Below are positions 10,716 to 22,859 of a stretch of 64,000 nucleotides of DNA, in pieces. The translations under genes were made by a program, and so were the position numbers. The notes under the pieces were generated by a model, which searched no databases, was not told where the DNA came from, and saw nothing but the letters and a program-made list of their open reading frames with translations. How positions within the stretch are numbered: the first letter of the stretch is position 1; every line of letters begins with the position of its first letter. This stretch comes from Monilinia fructicola (lineage: Eukaryota > Ascomycota > Leotiomycetes > Helotiales > Sclerotiniaceae): contig VICG01000014.1 in assembly GCA_008692225.1 (NCBI GenBank), positions 1,116,001 to 1,180,000 on the forward strand. The letters run 5' to 3'.

Positions 10716-13700
10716 CTTGTGCTTGCTGTTTCTTTTCTATGTTTGTCTAGATCTCTTCAACTTGTCAATTAAGAGCCAAGTTATTTTGCGATGATAGAGG
10801 AGGTTGATAGATGGCAGTTGACAGATGACAGATGATAGATGATATTAGATGCGTATATCTCTCCAAACAAAATAGAACCCCGATTCCGGACCTCAACACA
10901 TATAAATGCTGCTATACTTAAGTACCTACTAGGTATATATGTAAGAAACAACTCGGGGATCAAACTATCAAACTATGAACATTAATATAAGTGGATCGAA
11001 ACCTATCAAGATAGCGATTGATCGACGGTGACAAACGGAGTTCAGTTGGCTCCCAACTTTCCCTCGAAGTATCGGTATCTTACCAAGGTATCCTATGAAT
11101 ACGATAGTGGGATTGTTGAGATTCGAATGATGATAGGATGATTGTATTGCAGGTATCGGATCTATATTGATGTCTTGATAAAAGAATATTTGTATGTAAG
11201 TTGATTGATTAATCGAGAGATGATTGATAGATAACCTTAGATAAAGCAATATCCGTAGTTATCCCATCTCAAGGTACTCTGTACAGACAGTACTCCGTAC
11301 ATGGCAAAATACCCGAGATGCTTAGTCATTGATTATAAATAAGAACGATATAATAGGGGGGGCTCAATAGTGGGGGGTAAATGATGCGGGGTAAAGAGAT
11401 GTGAGTGGTGATGAGCCAATCTAATAATAAGTAGAACGTAGAAATAGAATTGCTACAATAAGGTTACAGTATAAAAGGAGAAGGCAAACATCCAGCGGCT
11501 ATGGGATTTGTGGAACGACCAAGACACCAATACGCAGGCGCCAATGCATTTCTAAAGATCAGACCAGGTACTTCAGGTCCGGTAGTGAATATTGACAATG
11601 GCAATATGGATCTTGATTATCGTTGTGTTTATCTTGTCAATCACACAAGTATTAATATCGCATTTCTATTTCATCTATATTGACTTTGAATACACAACGA
11701 GGAGTTTTATCCTCTGAATGATCCGAAGAAAAATAGGCTCCACTAGATCTTCGTTTCGAGTTCCCGGTGACGCTTTGATGTACATTTATCGCCAATGCTG
11801 CCGATGGCCAGACGAGAAGTACATATCTCCAACTTCAAGACAAGCAATGAGCCCTCATTTCCATGAAAACAAAAGGGGCTGAGTATTCAGTTATCAATTC
11901 ATCATCCAAATCTACCTTAATATAATCAGAGAAAGCAATTGCGATAGGACGAACTGAAACTCCTCGACTCAATTATCATTATCATTTTCATCTTCAGCTC
12001 TCAACATATCTTAAAGATACAATAGAACATATAAGATTACCTCACAATCACAATAAGATCACATCACATGAAAAAGATCAAGTTTTGAGGTATCAAGTAT
12101 CAGATTAGATATGTCTAGCGTATATCCAATCTGGAGTTTGTACTTCCTATCCTCAACCGGAACGCCCCCCCGCCCTTCCCAACCCACCCTCTACCCATAA
12201 ACGCCGAGACCCCTCCGGAAGAAACCCATGCCATGAACCTATAATGCAGAACTCCTTTATCCCTAAGCCTCTCCATTCCCAACGCCCCATTCTTCCAAGT
12301 CCCCATCCCAAACCCTTCCATTTTAAACTCCCCATACCCCTTTGTCTTGACCTTCCCAACCCTTTTTATCCAATACTCCTCCATCAAACACTACCCAATC
12401 CTTTTGATCCCAAACTTCCCATCCCAAACTTCCCATCCCAAACCCCTCCATTCGCAACTCTTTTTGCCAGTCTATTCCCACCTCTCCAAACTCCCTCTAT
12501 CCGACAATCCCCAACTCCCCTTTGTTCAAATCCCCTATTTCCCCAAATAACCTCTATTTAAAACCCTTCCAATTCAAAACGCCTCCATCCTAATTCCCAT
12601 ACTCCCGCATGAGACACTTCCCAACCCTTTCCATCCTAAACTCCCCACCTCTCCAACCCACCCCCCAAAACTCCACACAAGTACAACACCCCTCCACCAA
12701 CTCCACCACCAACTCCGCCATCCCCAAATCCCAACCTAACCCCCTCTAACCCATTTGCCCTGCAAGTATCACACCAAAAGTAAACACGGTATAACACCCA
12801 TATTCCGGGTATAACAGATCCCAACCCGTTGCCCCTACAATGCACTACAGGGAACCCATAGCACGTCGCATTCCGGAGATTGGCGGATCAGACGAGGAAG
12901 TGCGATATGGAGTCCCAAACCCAAACCCAAACACCTCAACCTAGACACCTCAACCAACACCTCAACCAACACCTCAACCAACACCTCAACCCAGACACCT
13001 CATTAACACCTCAACCCAGACACCTCACCAACACCTCAACCCAGACACCTCACCAACACCTCACCAACACCTCAACCCAGACACCTCAACCAACACCTCA
13101 ACCCAGACACCTCAAATCCAAACTCCCCACTACACACACTAACCCCAGCCAGAACAGAACAGTTCAACCAGGACCCCAGACTCCAACCCCAAGCCAGAAA
13201 ATCACACACCAACAACTCCGCCCAATCTCCAAACATCAAGATTGCCCTTCCAGTTCCCCAAAGCCACTAAACACAATGAATTAATGAATGAACAAAGACA
13301 CCAACAAGCCCACACCAAAAGCACACCAAGCGAGCACCCAAAGCGAGAACCCAGCATAGCACATCCATCATGAGCATGCAGTGTCCAAGCCAGCTGCACC
13401 CAGCACCAAAGAGCAACACCGAGATGGGCACGTCAAACGACGTACACGGAGCTATGCGCATGACAGGGGAGAGGACCTCCAGTGCGGCGTGCGACGTGCA
13501 TCATGCATGATATGAGGAATGCGCGGGTGACGACGGCAGAAGACGCGGTGGATCGGTATCTCAAGTTGGGGCCCTCCTTGGCATCTTCCCACTATTGCCC
13601 TCGCACTCGCCCTCGCCCACTTGATGTATAGATCAGCATCAAGCGGGCATCTGGTTTTTGCGTCGAGGGGCTGGCCGGTGCGCGGGGAGGGCGAGACGGG

Positions 13701-14876
13701 CGTGCAGGAGGAAGGAGATTATGGTTGTGGCTCGTGTGGCGATTCCCAGGATCGTTGCGTGGCTCTGCTTCTCTTTGGCTTTGGGCTTTTGGCGTTGAAG
13801 GGCTCCTCCCCGGCTCCTCCTCTCCATGCCCATCCTCCGCGACATTAGAAAAGATAAAATAGAAAGTAGAAAGTAAAAAGTGGAAATTGGAGATTCTCAC
13901 AAAAGAAAATAAACACTAAAGATTGAAGACCAAACATTAAACATCAAACATTAAACATTGCTGAGGGCAATGCTCCCCCCACTAGGGGGGATGATCAAAT
14001 CAAATCAAAGGAAACCAAACGAAAAGAAAATTAACGGCAAGAGCAAGAGCAAGAGCACGAGAGACCCAAGCCTAAGTAAGCAATCACGGAACTGTCTGAA
14101 TGATTTTATTGTCATTCTATTCTAACTTTGTCTAGCTAGAACAATCCCCTTTTTTTTTGCAGTCTTTTCTTCATCGATTTTTCACCTGTTTTTGTTGTCG
14201 CGCGAGTCGATCTATCCTATCTTTTAATGTTTTTTTTCCCCTCCGTGCTTTTTGCTTCCCCGTCTTTTTTCTTCGTGTTTTCCTTTTCGATCTCTCCAGA
14301 GACGTACTTTCTTTCTTGATTGCCTTCCATATTCCTTGCCCAGACCACGATGAGAGAACCACCCCCAACCCATGACATCCTCATGAAAATGTCCCAAAAC
14401 GCCCCTGACATTCCCCGGTGATCTGATCGTGAGATGAAACACTCGCATCCCCAGACCCGCCGATGCTCCCGGATCACCCCAGAGTATCCAATCGCACGAG
14501 CAAGATCTCGTACCGGCACCCCAGCGACCGCCATGGAATGGAACTCCGGAAAAAGGGGACAAAAAGAAAAACGACACAAACGCCAGCCAACCACGAAGAG
14601 AGCGCGAGCCAACGCGCAGTGTAGCCGTGAGCTCCCACTCTCTCCCCCCTCACAAACGCCACCCATCATTCGCTATTAATATTAAATATTAAGAAGACAA
14701 CATTAATATTAAAGTCGGATTCGAGGCAGACCAGGCCTAAGGACAGGATCGCATCGGGTGGAAAGTTCCCAGAAGATACTCGCGAATGCTAGTAGAATGC
14801 TCCAAACGCCATTTGCTCAATACGGTTCCCCCAAGGCCTTCGACGACGCCTCGCGCTTGTGATGAGCGGGAGCTCC
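10716..14876. other. Intergenic region with C-rich low complexity
   Basis: No supported gene in about 4.2 kb. 10.8-12.1 kb is AT-rich without clear features, apart from a TACTCCGTA palindrome at 11291. About 12.15-13.3 kb is strikingly poor in G on this strand, with CCC runs and a minisatellite. A short inverted repeat of C6 and G6 around ACTA lies at about 13974-13990. 14.1-14.7 kb contains a pyrimidine-rich tract. Open frames here are repeat or composition artefacts. Confidence 0.5.
12940..13112. repeat. Minisatellite, CACCTCAACC-type unit
   Basis: Imperfect tandem repeats alternate ACACCTCAACC and AGACACCTCA elements. The open frame through it encodes a His/Leu/Asn/Gln/Pro/Thr repeat and is judged non-genic. 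Confidence 0.85.
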
Positions 14877-16657
14877 TCACAAGGCTGCGGCGATGGCGGC
14901 GACGACGGCGAGAGCGGCGACGCCGATCTTGTTGTTGGATGTTGCGGCACCGTCAAAGACCTTTGGTCCGGTGGTGGTGGGAGCAGATGGTGTTGCGCCT
15001 GTTGCACCGGTGGTGTTGTTGGAGGGGAGGTTTCCTCCGCTGTGGTTGGTAGTAGTTATACCGTTGTTATTTGAAGGAGTTCCTTCATTTTGGTTAGAGG
15101 TGGTTTCCCCATTGTTGGAGGTAGCTCCTCCCATTTTGTTAGAGGTGGTCTCTCCGTTATTGTTAGAAGTGGTAACTCCATTGTTGGGAGTGGTAGCTCC
15201 ATTGTTGGAAGTAGTTCCTCCATTGTTGGCAGGAGTGGTGCCTCCATTGTTGGAAGTAGTTCCTCCATTGTTGGCGGGAGTGGTGCCTCCATTGTTGGAA
15301 GTAGTTCCTCCATTGTTGTTGGGAGTGGTGACTCCATTGTTGGAGGTGGTACCTCCATTGTTATTGGAAGTAGTTCCTCCATTGGAAGTGGTGCCTCCAT
15401 TGTTGTTAGGAGTAGTGCCTCCATTGTTGATGGGAGTGGTGGTTCCATTGTTGGTAGGAGTGGTAACTCCATTGTTGGGAGGGGTGACTCCATTGTTAGG
15501 AGTGGTGCCTCCATTGTTGGAAGTAGTACCTCCATTTTTATTAGAGGTGGTCTCTCCGTTGTTGGGAATGTTTCCTCCACTGTGGTTCGAGGTAGTGTAT
15601 CCAGTGCTAGTTGAGACAGCGGAGTGTGCGCTTGGTACACCGTAGCCAGTAGCAGTTGCGGTTTCAGAAGCCTTGGGGGTTGAGGCAACGACAGTGTTCT
15701 GGCCATAAGATCCAGGTGAAGAAGACGCAACAGCAGTAGAATGACCAGCTGACTCCGAAGCTGTCTTGACGATAGCAGTGCAGACACCGGATGGGCAGTA
15801 GTAGGAGGTGGTGAGGGAAGGGTGACTTGGCTGTGTGGAATTAGGTCCATGAGCCACGGCGGTTGTGTTGGTGTAATGAGGCTTGCTGGATGGACTGTGG
15901 TCCAAGTGAACAGCAGGAGCGGTAGTCTTAGTTGTGATAGAGCTGGTGTTCTTGTGTACGGAAGAAGCGCTTGAGGTGGTAGATGAAGCGCTGGAGGTAG
16001 CGCTGGAGGTAGCACTTGAGCTGGCACTTGAGCTGGCACTTGATTTGGCACTTGAACTGGCTGTTTGAGTAGCACTTGATTTGGCAGGACTCGTGGTTTG
16101 AGGGGGAACTGGATATGCTGAAGGGGGGTTGTTATCAATCTTGTTAATGATGGTGCAGCCAGTTGGGCAAGCAGTGATGGTGTACCATCCTGCTGTTGTT
16201 ACAGTGGTGGCAGGTTGGTTTGCTTGGGTGATGACGGTTGGCACTGGGCAATAGGTAGCGTAGGCATTGACGATTTGGGTGATGTATGTGCCATTGCCGT
16301 TGCCTTGGTTGATGATAACACCATTGGCGATTGCGTTGCCTGACAACATTAGTTTAGTTCGAGAGAGGGTTTGAGGAAAGCGTTGATCAAAATTGGGGAA
16401 GGGTATCGAGGGGGGGGGATCATACCTTGAGCGTTTTGTAAATTGACATGATCGCTCACAGAACCTTGATTGACACTTCCGTGATCACCTACAGCACCTT
16501 GGTTGACATTTGCCTGATTGCTGTTATCTTTTCCATTGTTGCTTTGGCTAAGCTGAGCATTGTTGGTGGAATCACCACGTTCAGCAACCAATGGCTTGGC
16601 TCCAGTGACACTGCAGAATGCGAGAATCGCTGACACTTGTACGATGTCGAGCTTCAT
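14877..16657 (-). CDS. GPI-anchored, repeat-rich cell-wall protein (adhesin-like)
   Basis: Two exons, 16426-16657 and 14877-16339, joined by an 86-bp intron (donor GTATGA); 564 aa, frame intact. The N-terminus MKLDIVQVSAILAFCSV is a signal peptide. A Gln/Asn-rich segment (NQANVNQGAVGDHGSVNQ) follows, then a Cys-containing region (YATYCPVPTVITQ, TITACPTGCTII), a Ser/Ala/Thr-rich stalk, and about 180 residues of imperfect TTSNNGG/TTPNNGV repeats. The end (FDGAATSNNK then GVAALAVVAAIAAAL) fits a GPI attachment signal with a short hydrophobic tail. This architecture is typical of fungal wall mannoproteins or adhesins; a specific ligand cannot be inferred. The repeat block (about 15060-15600) is expected to vary in length between strains. 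Confidence 0.85.
15060..15600 (-). repeat. Intragenic tandem repeats coding TTSNNGG/TTPNNGV
   Basis: Imperfect 18-27 bp units (GGAGT, GTTGTTGG and similar on the plus strand), all multiples of three, keep the wall-protein frame open. They encode Asn/Gly/Thr-rich repeats. Confidence 0.85.
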
Positions 16658-19180
16658 TTTGATTACGGTTTGGGGGGAGGGGGGGGGATCGTAGATTAAA
16701 ATTTTTGAAATGCGTAGAGGTAGAATTGAGATTGGAAAAGTTTCCAACATATTACAGAGGAGAGCCCATCCTTATATAGATACGAGTCGTGAACTAAAAG
16801 TTAGTGTCGTCAAGATTCCTTTGGTAAATGCGTCATAATCACAATAAGAATGTTGGAAACAGCAATGTTGCTGACCATAGACACTATCCAAAAGTGTACA
16901 AAGGTAGCTCATGGACTATTCAAGCGGTTCATGATAGCTCTCGATGGCTCAACTATGATCTTAAGCTAAGAATAGCGCCCCCTTCTAGCTCTGATCTCTC
17001 TCACACCACCAACCTCCAACCGCCGAGACCGGTAGTCATATCTTCCTTCCAATTCTAAACAGAGATACAACAATCAAATCATTTTCACAGGCTCAAATGC
17101 CTCATGGTACTTTTCGATGTCCAAGTTCATATTCAAGCAGGTGCCCACCTAGATAGAAATTCGAATAGTTGTGTATTTTGATGTGTGATTCCTATTGTGT
17201 ATCATGCATATGTGAATTGGAGCTTAGTCTCGGTAACTAAAAATGACTGACAGAAACTCTATCCACTTAGTTGTCCAGATTAAACTAATCCATCTATAGT
17301 TTTCAAAGATCCTCAAAGATTGTCGCAGAATTTCAGGGAATTTCAAAGTCCATGACTCCAACCCAAAATCCAATTACTTCCTTGGAAACTCTCGACGTAA
17401 GCCAATTACATCTCCTGAATTCCCTTGAGCTCTCAGAATCCACCCACTAAAATGCGCCGAGACGTATAGGAAGAAGCGGACTGTTGTGTTAAAGCACCAG
17501 AGGGGAATATTCAAGGAAATCCACTTGGCCCCGAGAATCGGTTCGAGAATCGAGATTGAAATTTCAGTCAAAAACGCAATAGAGAAGTATCGTGCCCTCT
17601 CCTTATTATCGCCCATTTACCATGTGACGAATAGCATCATTATACATTCCGCCCCGCTTCACTAACCTGTCTTTGTAAATAAGCACATATATAAAGCTTC
17701 AACCATCGTTCTTGATTTTATTCAAAGCTTCCTCATATCATGGTTCGTTTCGTTTTGAAGACTGTAGACTTTAACTCCAAAAGCAACGTGATTCGAACAT
17801 TCGACGAGGTCACATTCCCAATACAACCTCACTAAAAGATCACCCTCAACAGTCAAAGCACTACCCCCATCCAAGGTTCCGGTCCGAAATAGAATCTTCA
17901 GGAATCGCACAGCGATAGCACAAAAATCTCATTCACAGCACTCGGCTCGATATTGGGCTCCAGAGAGTAAGTACGATCGAGGGTGTACCAGTCTCAGCAT
18001 CATACCATTCATAACGCGACACCCAATCCGAACCTAGATGAATAGGTATCTAGTAATCCTTTCATCCAAGAGCCTTGAAGACAGACCATCCTAGCCAAAT
18101 ACTCCCGAGTAATGTTGTATGAGACAAACCTTGAACGAGGAGTAGTCTTCTCATCTGAATAGCCTACATTGAATCTATATCACAAACCGGTTAGAGGTAC
18201 CCACCCGATCTCTAGCAAAGTCAATCTCGAGACCAAGTCAATATTGAGACTAAGCCAATCTCAAAACTAAGGCAAGGGGCTATCACCAATCGAAATCGAT
18301 CATGACGTAGTATTTGCCAAGAAAGAGCCAACCCCCTAGCAACTTAAAAGTCCCTGAATCGGAGATATCTTATAAACTGACACATCCATGAATTCCACTC
18401 ATGACTAGTATCTGTACTAGCTCAATGATGTACAGTCATGTAGATTTTGTGGATAATGATTGGCGATGCGATAAAATGTTGTCGAGGAGGAGGGGTGTCT
18501 AGAACTTGGACGTGTTCTGTGGATCTGTTGATGCACCAAGGGTCAATTTCTGCAACGGTCTCTGGAGCTTGGGAAATTTCTTAATTAGTTGCTGTTATTT
18601 TTGGTTATTGTCCATCAAGCGGCTCTCTCATATGTATTAATTGATGAAGCTTTCGATTGGCCAAGAAAGAGATTCTATGGTGTTAAGAGTGTATCGATAT
18701 CTCTCGGCATGGAATGATTTGGGCGAATTTTGGTGATTCAGGCATTTCGCTTGTGGTGAAGAGTGATGAGGGAGCGACAGTCAGACCTAGAATGAATGTG
18801 GTTTCGTTATTATCCATTAGGAAAGTCGGATTTGGTTCCCAAGAATCGCAATCTTGATAACTTCAAAAATTCCGACATGGGATAAGATCAAGATACCTCA
18901 ATGACCTTCAGGATATCAAGAAAAAAACACCGTCACCATTGAAAACCAAGAATAAAGTCAAATCCATATTAGAACACTTTTGAAAAATAGCCAAGAATTG
19001 TAAGTGTACCTAAACTCCATCCCTATTTCTAGATACAGTTCTCCGGGATCCGGGATTCTTTAGTGTTAACCAGTGTATTCTCATCATCATCTGAAAGAAG
19101 AAAAAAAAGTGAAAGCCTCGAGATATCGTACAAACGCCTGATTGTATGCAATGATATACCCTACATACTTGGTATCAATA
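16658..19180. other. Intergenic, no supported gene
   Basis: AT-rich sequence. Open frames of 60-80 aa (for example at 17374-17616 and 17722-17910 on the minus strand) have no recognisable motif and no flanking exons. Confidence 0.45.
16771..16780 (-). promoter_or_regulatory. TATA-like element upstream of the GPI protein gene
   Basis: The minus strand reads TCTATATAAG about 115 bp upstream of the ATG at 16657, a usual spacing for a fungal TATA box. Assignment is by sequence and position only. Confidence 0.5.
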
Positions 19181-19925
19181 TCATCTGTAATTTTCCTCTG
19201 GTGCTCTGGAGAATAGGCCAACTCTAGTTCGATGACTCTGATGATAAAAAATTATATCAGTCTTCATATTCTGACTGTAACTTGGTTTCTTTGGGGGAGT
19301 CGAGGGAACTTACATAAGGCAATTTTGGTATCACCACTCCAAGAACGGCGAGAAAATTGATGATAAAATAAGTGAGGTCGTAATGGGTATAATGGGTACT
19401 GATCAGGAACAAAACAATTGGTACACTCATGAGGAACTTCTTCGCAGGTGTGTACTGAGCTCCATTATCAATTTGCTCCCACATGTTCAAATTGTCGTAG
19501 GCACCTGCGTTGAATTCGAATGGTACACCACGGACCCAATGAAACATGAGGAATGACCCAAACATGTATGATATATTTGTTAATGTCCAAGATGTCTCTT
19601 GGGAAACACCAGGTATTATATCAAACAGAATCTTGAGGCATGCGATTAAAACCAGATGTATCGTCCAGGCACCTATTCGATAAAATCGTTAGCATGATGA
19701 AAAATCAACGTAATCCGCATCCATGTAGTAGAAATGCCGTGCTATCAATCTCTCCTCCCACTCCGGACCATCAAAACTCGAGAATCTCTGACCTTTTGCG
19801 TTAACCCAGTTGGCATTTAAATTTGGTAATGCGGCTTGATCGCTCATGTGTTCAATCGTCTCTGGTGGCTCCTGATATAGCAAGCTACTCGACCGCCTCC
19901 TTCGGCCAACTTTATTGTCACTCAT
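19181..19925 (-). CDS. ORM1: ORMDL family protein (sphingolipid synthesis regulator)
   Basis: Three exons: 19793-19925, 19314-19672, 19181-19237, giving 182 aa with all phases agreeing and no frame error. Visible family sequence: LNANWVNAKGAWTIHLVLIA, ISYMFGSFLMFHWVRGVPFE, AYDNLNMWEQIDNGAQYTPA, KKFLMSVPIVLFLISTHYTH, FFINFLAVL-like segment, IPKLPY, SHRTRVGLF. Four hydrophobic segments match the ER-membrane topology of Orm proteins, which bind and restrain serine palmitoyltransferase, the first enzyme of sphingolipid synthesis. The N-terminal Arg/Ser tract (RRRRSSS) resembles the phosphoregulated region of yeast Orm1/Orm2. The yeast pair cannot be told apart here, so ORM1 is used as the family symbol. 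Confidence 0.95.
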
Positions 19926-20525
19926 TGTTCGATATGGACCACTCGGACGAGGTGGCTTTGAACTCGCGTCGTATGAGACGGTACGAGGAAGGAGGAGTGG
20001 GGAAGACAGCTTGGCGGTAGTTGCGGAAGAAATTTTGAAGGTTGATAACGCTCAAGAAGAGCGTCTTGACGTTTGTATCGGGGGGTTCAGATAATAGATA
20101 CAAGAGTATGGGTGGTGGCTGTCGCTTCTAGCTATAGACATGATGTCAGCGATGAGCTCATCGTTTCATGGGATTTGATACATTCATCAAGCAAGTGAGT
20201 GAGGGATGCAGATCTCCAAAAGGTAGGTAGGGTAGGTAAGGGTAGATGAGTAGGTAAGTAACTTGGAGAAACTTAGGGGCTTACGTTTTTGAGGTACTTG
20301 AGATAAAACTAGAGGCTTCAAACAAAAGAATACAGAGAGGGTGGTGATTTAGTTGAATTGAATTGAATGATCAAGCTGAAGTTGTAGTTTTGGGAGATGT
20401 CAAAAGTAGGTTGAGGTTGAAGGAGGGAGAAGAATGAAGAAAGTTAATATAGAGAGGAATATGACTATAAACCGAAGCGGGGGTTTCAAAGTGATTGATT
20501 GATTGGCTGAGTGAAGTGATTGTAT

Positions 20526-20595
20526 GTATGGATGGATGGATGGATGTATGGATGGATGGATGTATGTATGTATGTATGGATGTATGGATGTATGT
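20526..20595. repeat. (GGAT/GTAT)n microsatellite
   Basis: Mixed tetranucleotide repeats GGAT, GTAT in tandem. Confidence 0.9.
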
Positions 20596-21359
20596 ATAGA
20601 ATTTAAGATGTAGAGATATGTTATGTTGGATGAATGATGAGTGATGAATGATGAGATGAGATGAGGATTGGAGAAGGCGAATGTGGAGAGAGGATTTTGA
20701 TGATGATGGTGGGTGGTGGATGGTGAGTGATGAGTGGTAAGTGGTGAGTGATGATGAGTGGTGAGTGGTGAGTGGTGAGTATTGAGTCGTGATGATATAT
20801 TTTGGGGTTAATTGGGAATTCCAAGGTTGGTTGGTAAATGGGTAGATGATAATAATAATAATAATAATAACAATAATAACAATAACAACAACAATAAGTG
20901 AACGAACGAGTGAGTGAGTGAATGGATGGTGTTGTTGTTCTGTTTTGAGAATTGTTTTAGTCTGGTCTTAGTTGTTTATTTCGAGTGTTGAGTGGCCTCG
21001 GGTGGTCTGGAGATTGACTGGGGTTGAGAACTTGAGATGTATGATTTACCTGGTAGGTGGAGAGAAATAGGAAATATGAAGGATGAAATGGGAAAGCGGA
21101 AATGGGAAAAGGGAAAAGGGAAAAGGGCAAAAGAGAAATACAATGACCAGGTAGAGAGATACTTTAGATACCTGGTAAGTACAGCAGAAGTAGAACCTAG
21201 AGAGGGAAGGGGAGGGGGCTAGCCTCGAGGTAGGTTAAATGGGTTCGGGGGCTCGGATTGGTTCAACTTTCTATCAATGGGAGGAAACTTGGAAGGGGGT
21301 TGTTGATGAAAGTTCACTTGATTCAAACTTCAGTAGGTGAGTGGGTAGGTAGTAGGTAG

Positions 21360-22330
21360 AGGGATAATATATATATATAGATTATATATAGATGGATGAT
21401 ATATAGCTAGATTATATATATATATGGATGATATATAGATGGATGATATACAGCTAGATTATATCCATCTATCGATACAACTAGATTCCAGGTTATATAC
21501 ACCTAGATTATATACACCTAGATTATATACACCTAGATTATATATACCTATCTAGATGTATATATACCTCTCGAGGTCTAGCTTATATCTTATTTTTCAA
21601 GGTTCTATTAATGCCTATCTATTTATCTATCTACTATATCCATGGATAGATCTATATACCCCGAACCTATTAAGATATAAATATAATAATCTATAAATAG
21701 GGCTAGAGTACTCGTAGACGTATTAAATATATAGTTTACGATATCTAGATATTTTATTAATACTCTTTCTATTCTACTATAATACTTACTCGATATTTTA
21801 TATATATATATATAATTTATTATTATAAGTTTATAGTAATTAAACTAGACTACCTAGAACTTATATTTCTTTAAATGATTATATATATTATATTAATATA
21901 TCTTGATTAAAAATAGGTCTATAGATTTCAATATAATCTTAGAAAAGGATAAAATGATTCGAGAAAATAATTCGAATGTTTAGAATATTCTTCGAAAGGA
22001 GAGCCCTTATCTAGATCCATAATTCACTAACCTTACTGTAGCAATTAATTCATGTTGACAATTGAGTTTTACCGAAATTATTAAGGCACGAGCCAATGGA
22101 AGTTATTTACCAATGCAGGCGATAATTAATTTCCCAGAAAAGATTAATTTCATCATTCAAGGTTCCCGGGTGACATACCAAAAACTGTTATTGGGTATTT
22201 ATAGTATTATCATTAATTTTTGAGACACAATCCATTTAAAAAAGAATTATGATTTTATTATTATATTCGTTCAATTAAAAATCAATTAATATAGTAAATC
22301 ACACAAATCAATCCTCTCGTAAGATTGATT
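21360..22330. other. AT-rich block
   Basis: Long runs of TATATA, ATTATT and AATTAA with few G/C. The 15-bp unit ACCTAGATTATATAC is repeated about three to four times at 21500-21550. No coding signal. The composition is compatible with a RIP-mutated or relic repeat, but no transposon remnant can be recognised. Confidence 0.5.
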
Positions 22331-22859
22331 ACCTAGTATTTGGTATCGTATTGCATCTGACAATCAATCGCAAATTCTGCGAGGCTGCAAGAAACTGCAC
22401 AACAAAATTTATTCAACATACAGCAGCATACAGCAACATACAACATCATACAACATACAACATACAACATCAAGCATCCAACCTTCAACTACATACCTAC
22501 CTACCACCAGTACATATGGACAATTGAGGAAACAAAGTTTACTCATACCTATCTACCTATCTACCAACCAATCCATAAAATCATTTCAATTCTTCAAGAA
22601 ATCTCTTGTTGCTTTGATTTCGATCTTGATCTTGTTCTTGTTCTTGATCTTGCTTTTTGGTTTTTTCTTGTTGACATAGGCAATAATAAATTCAACCTCT
22701 CAGCTTTCACTAATTCTTCTAGGACCCTACACTCCCCTCTCCGAGCGCAAAAATACACCTCCTACTCTACCTTATACACATACGAATATTCCTGAATGTC
22801 GCATCCTTTCGCATTCATCTCATTTTGAGTTTTTGTCTGCCAGAAGACTATTACCAACG

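Larger units (their letters stand above)
19926..22859. other. Intergenic region with microsatellites and an AT-rich block
   Basis: Contains (GGAT/GTAT)n at 20526-20595, an AAT/AAC triplet tract at 20846-20896, GGTGAG-type repeats at 20700-20780, 15-bp repeats at 21500-21550, a very AT-rich block at about 21360-22330, and pyrimidine-rich 5' sequence of the zinc-knuckle gene with TCTTGA/TCTTGT hexamers near 22620-22652. No gene recognised. Confidence 0.55.

Noticed and set aside
12880..13284. 134-codon frame with His/Leu/Asn/Pro/Thr repeats
   Set aside because: Runs through a minisatellite and has no signal peptide, domain or splice context.
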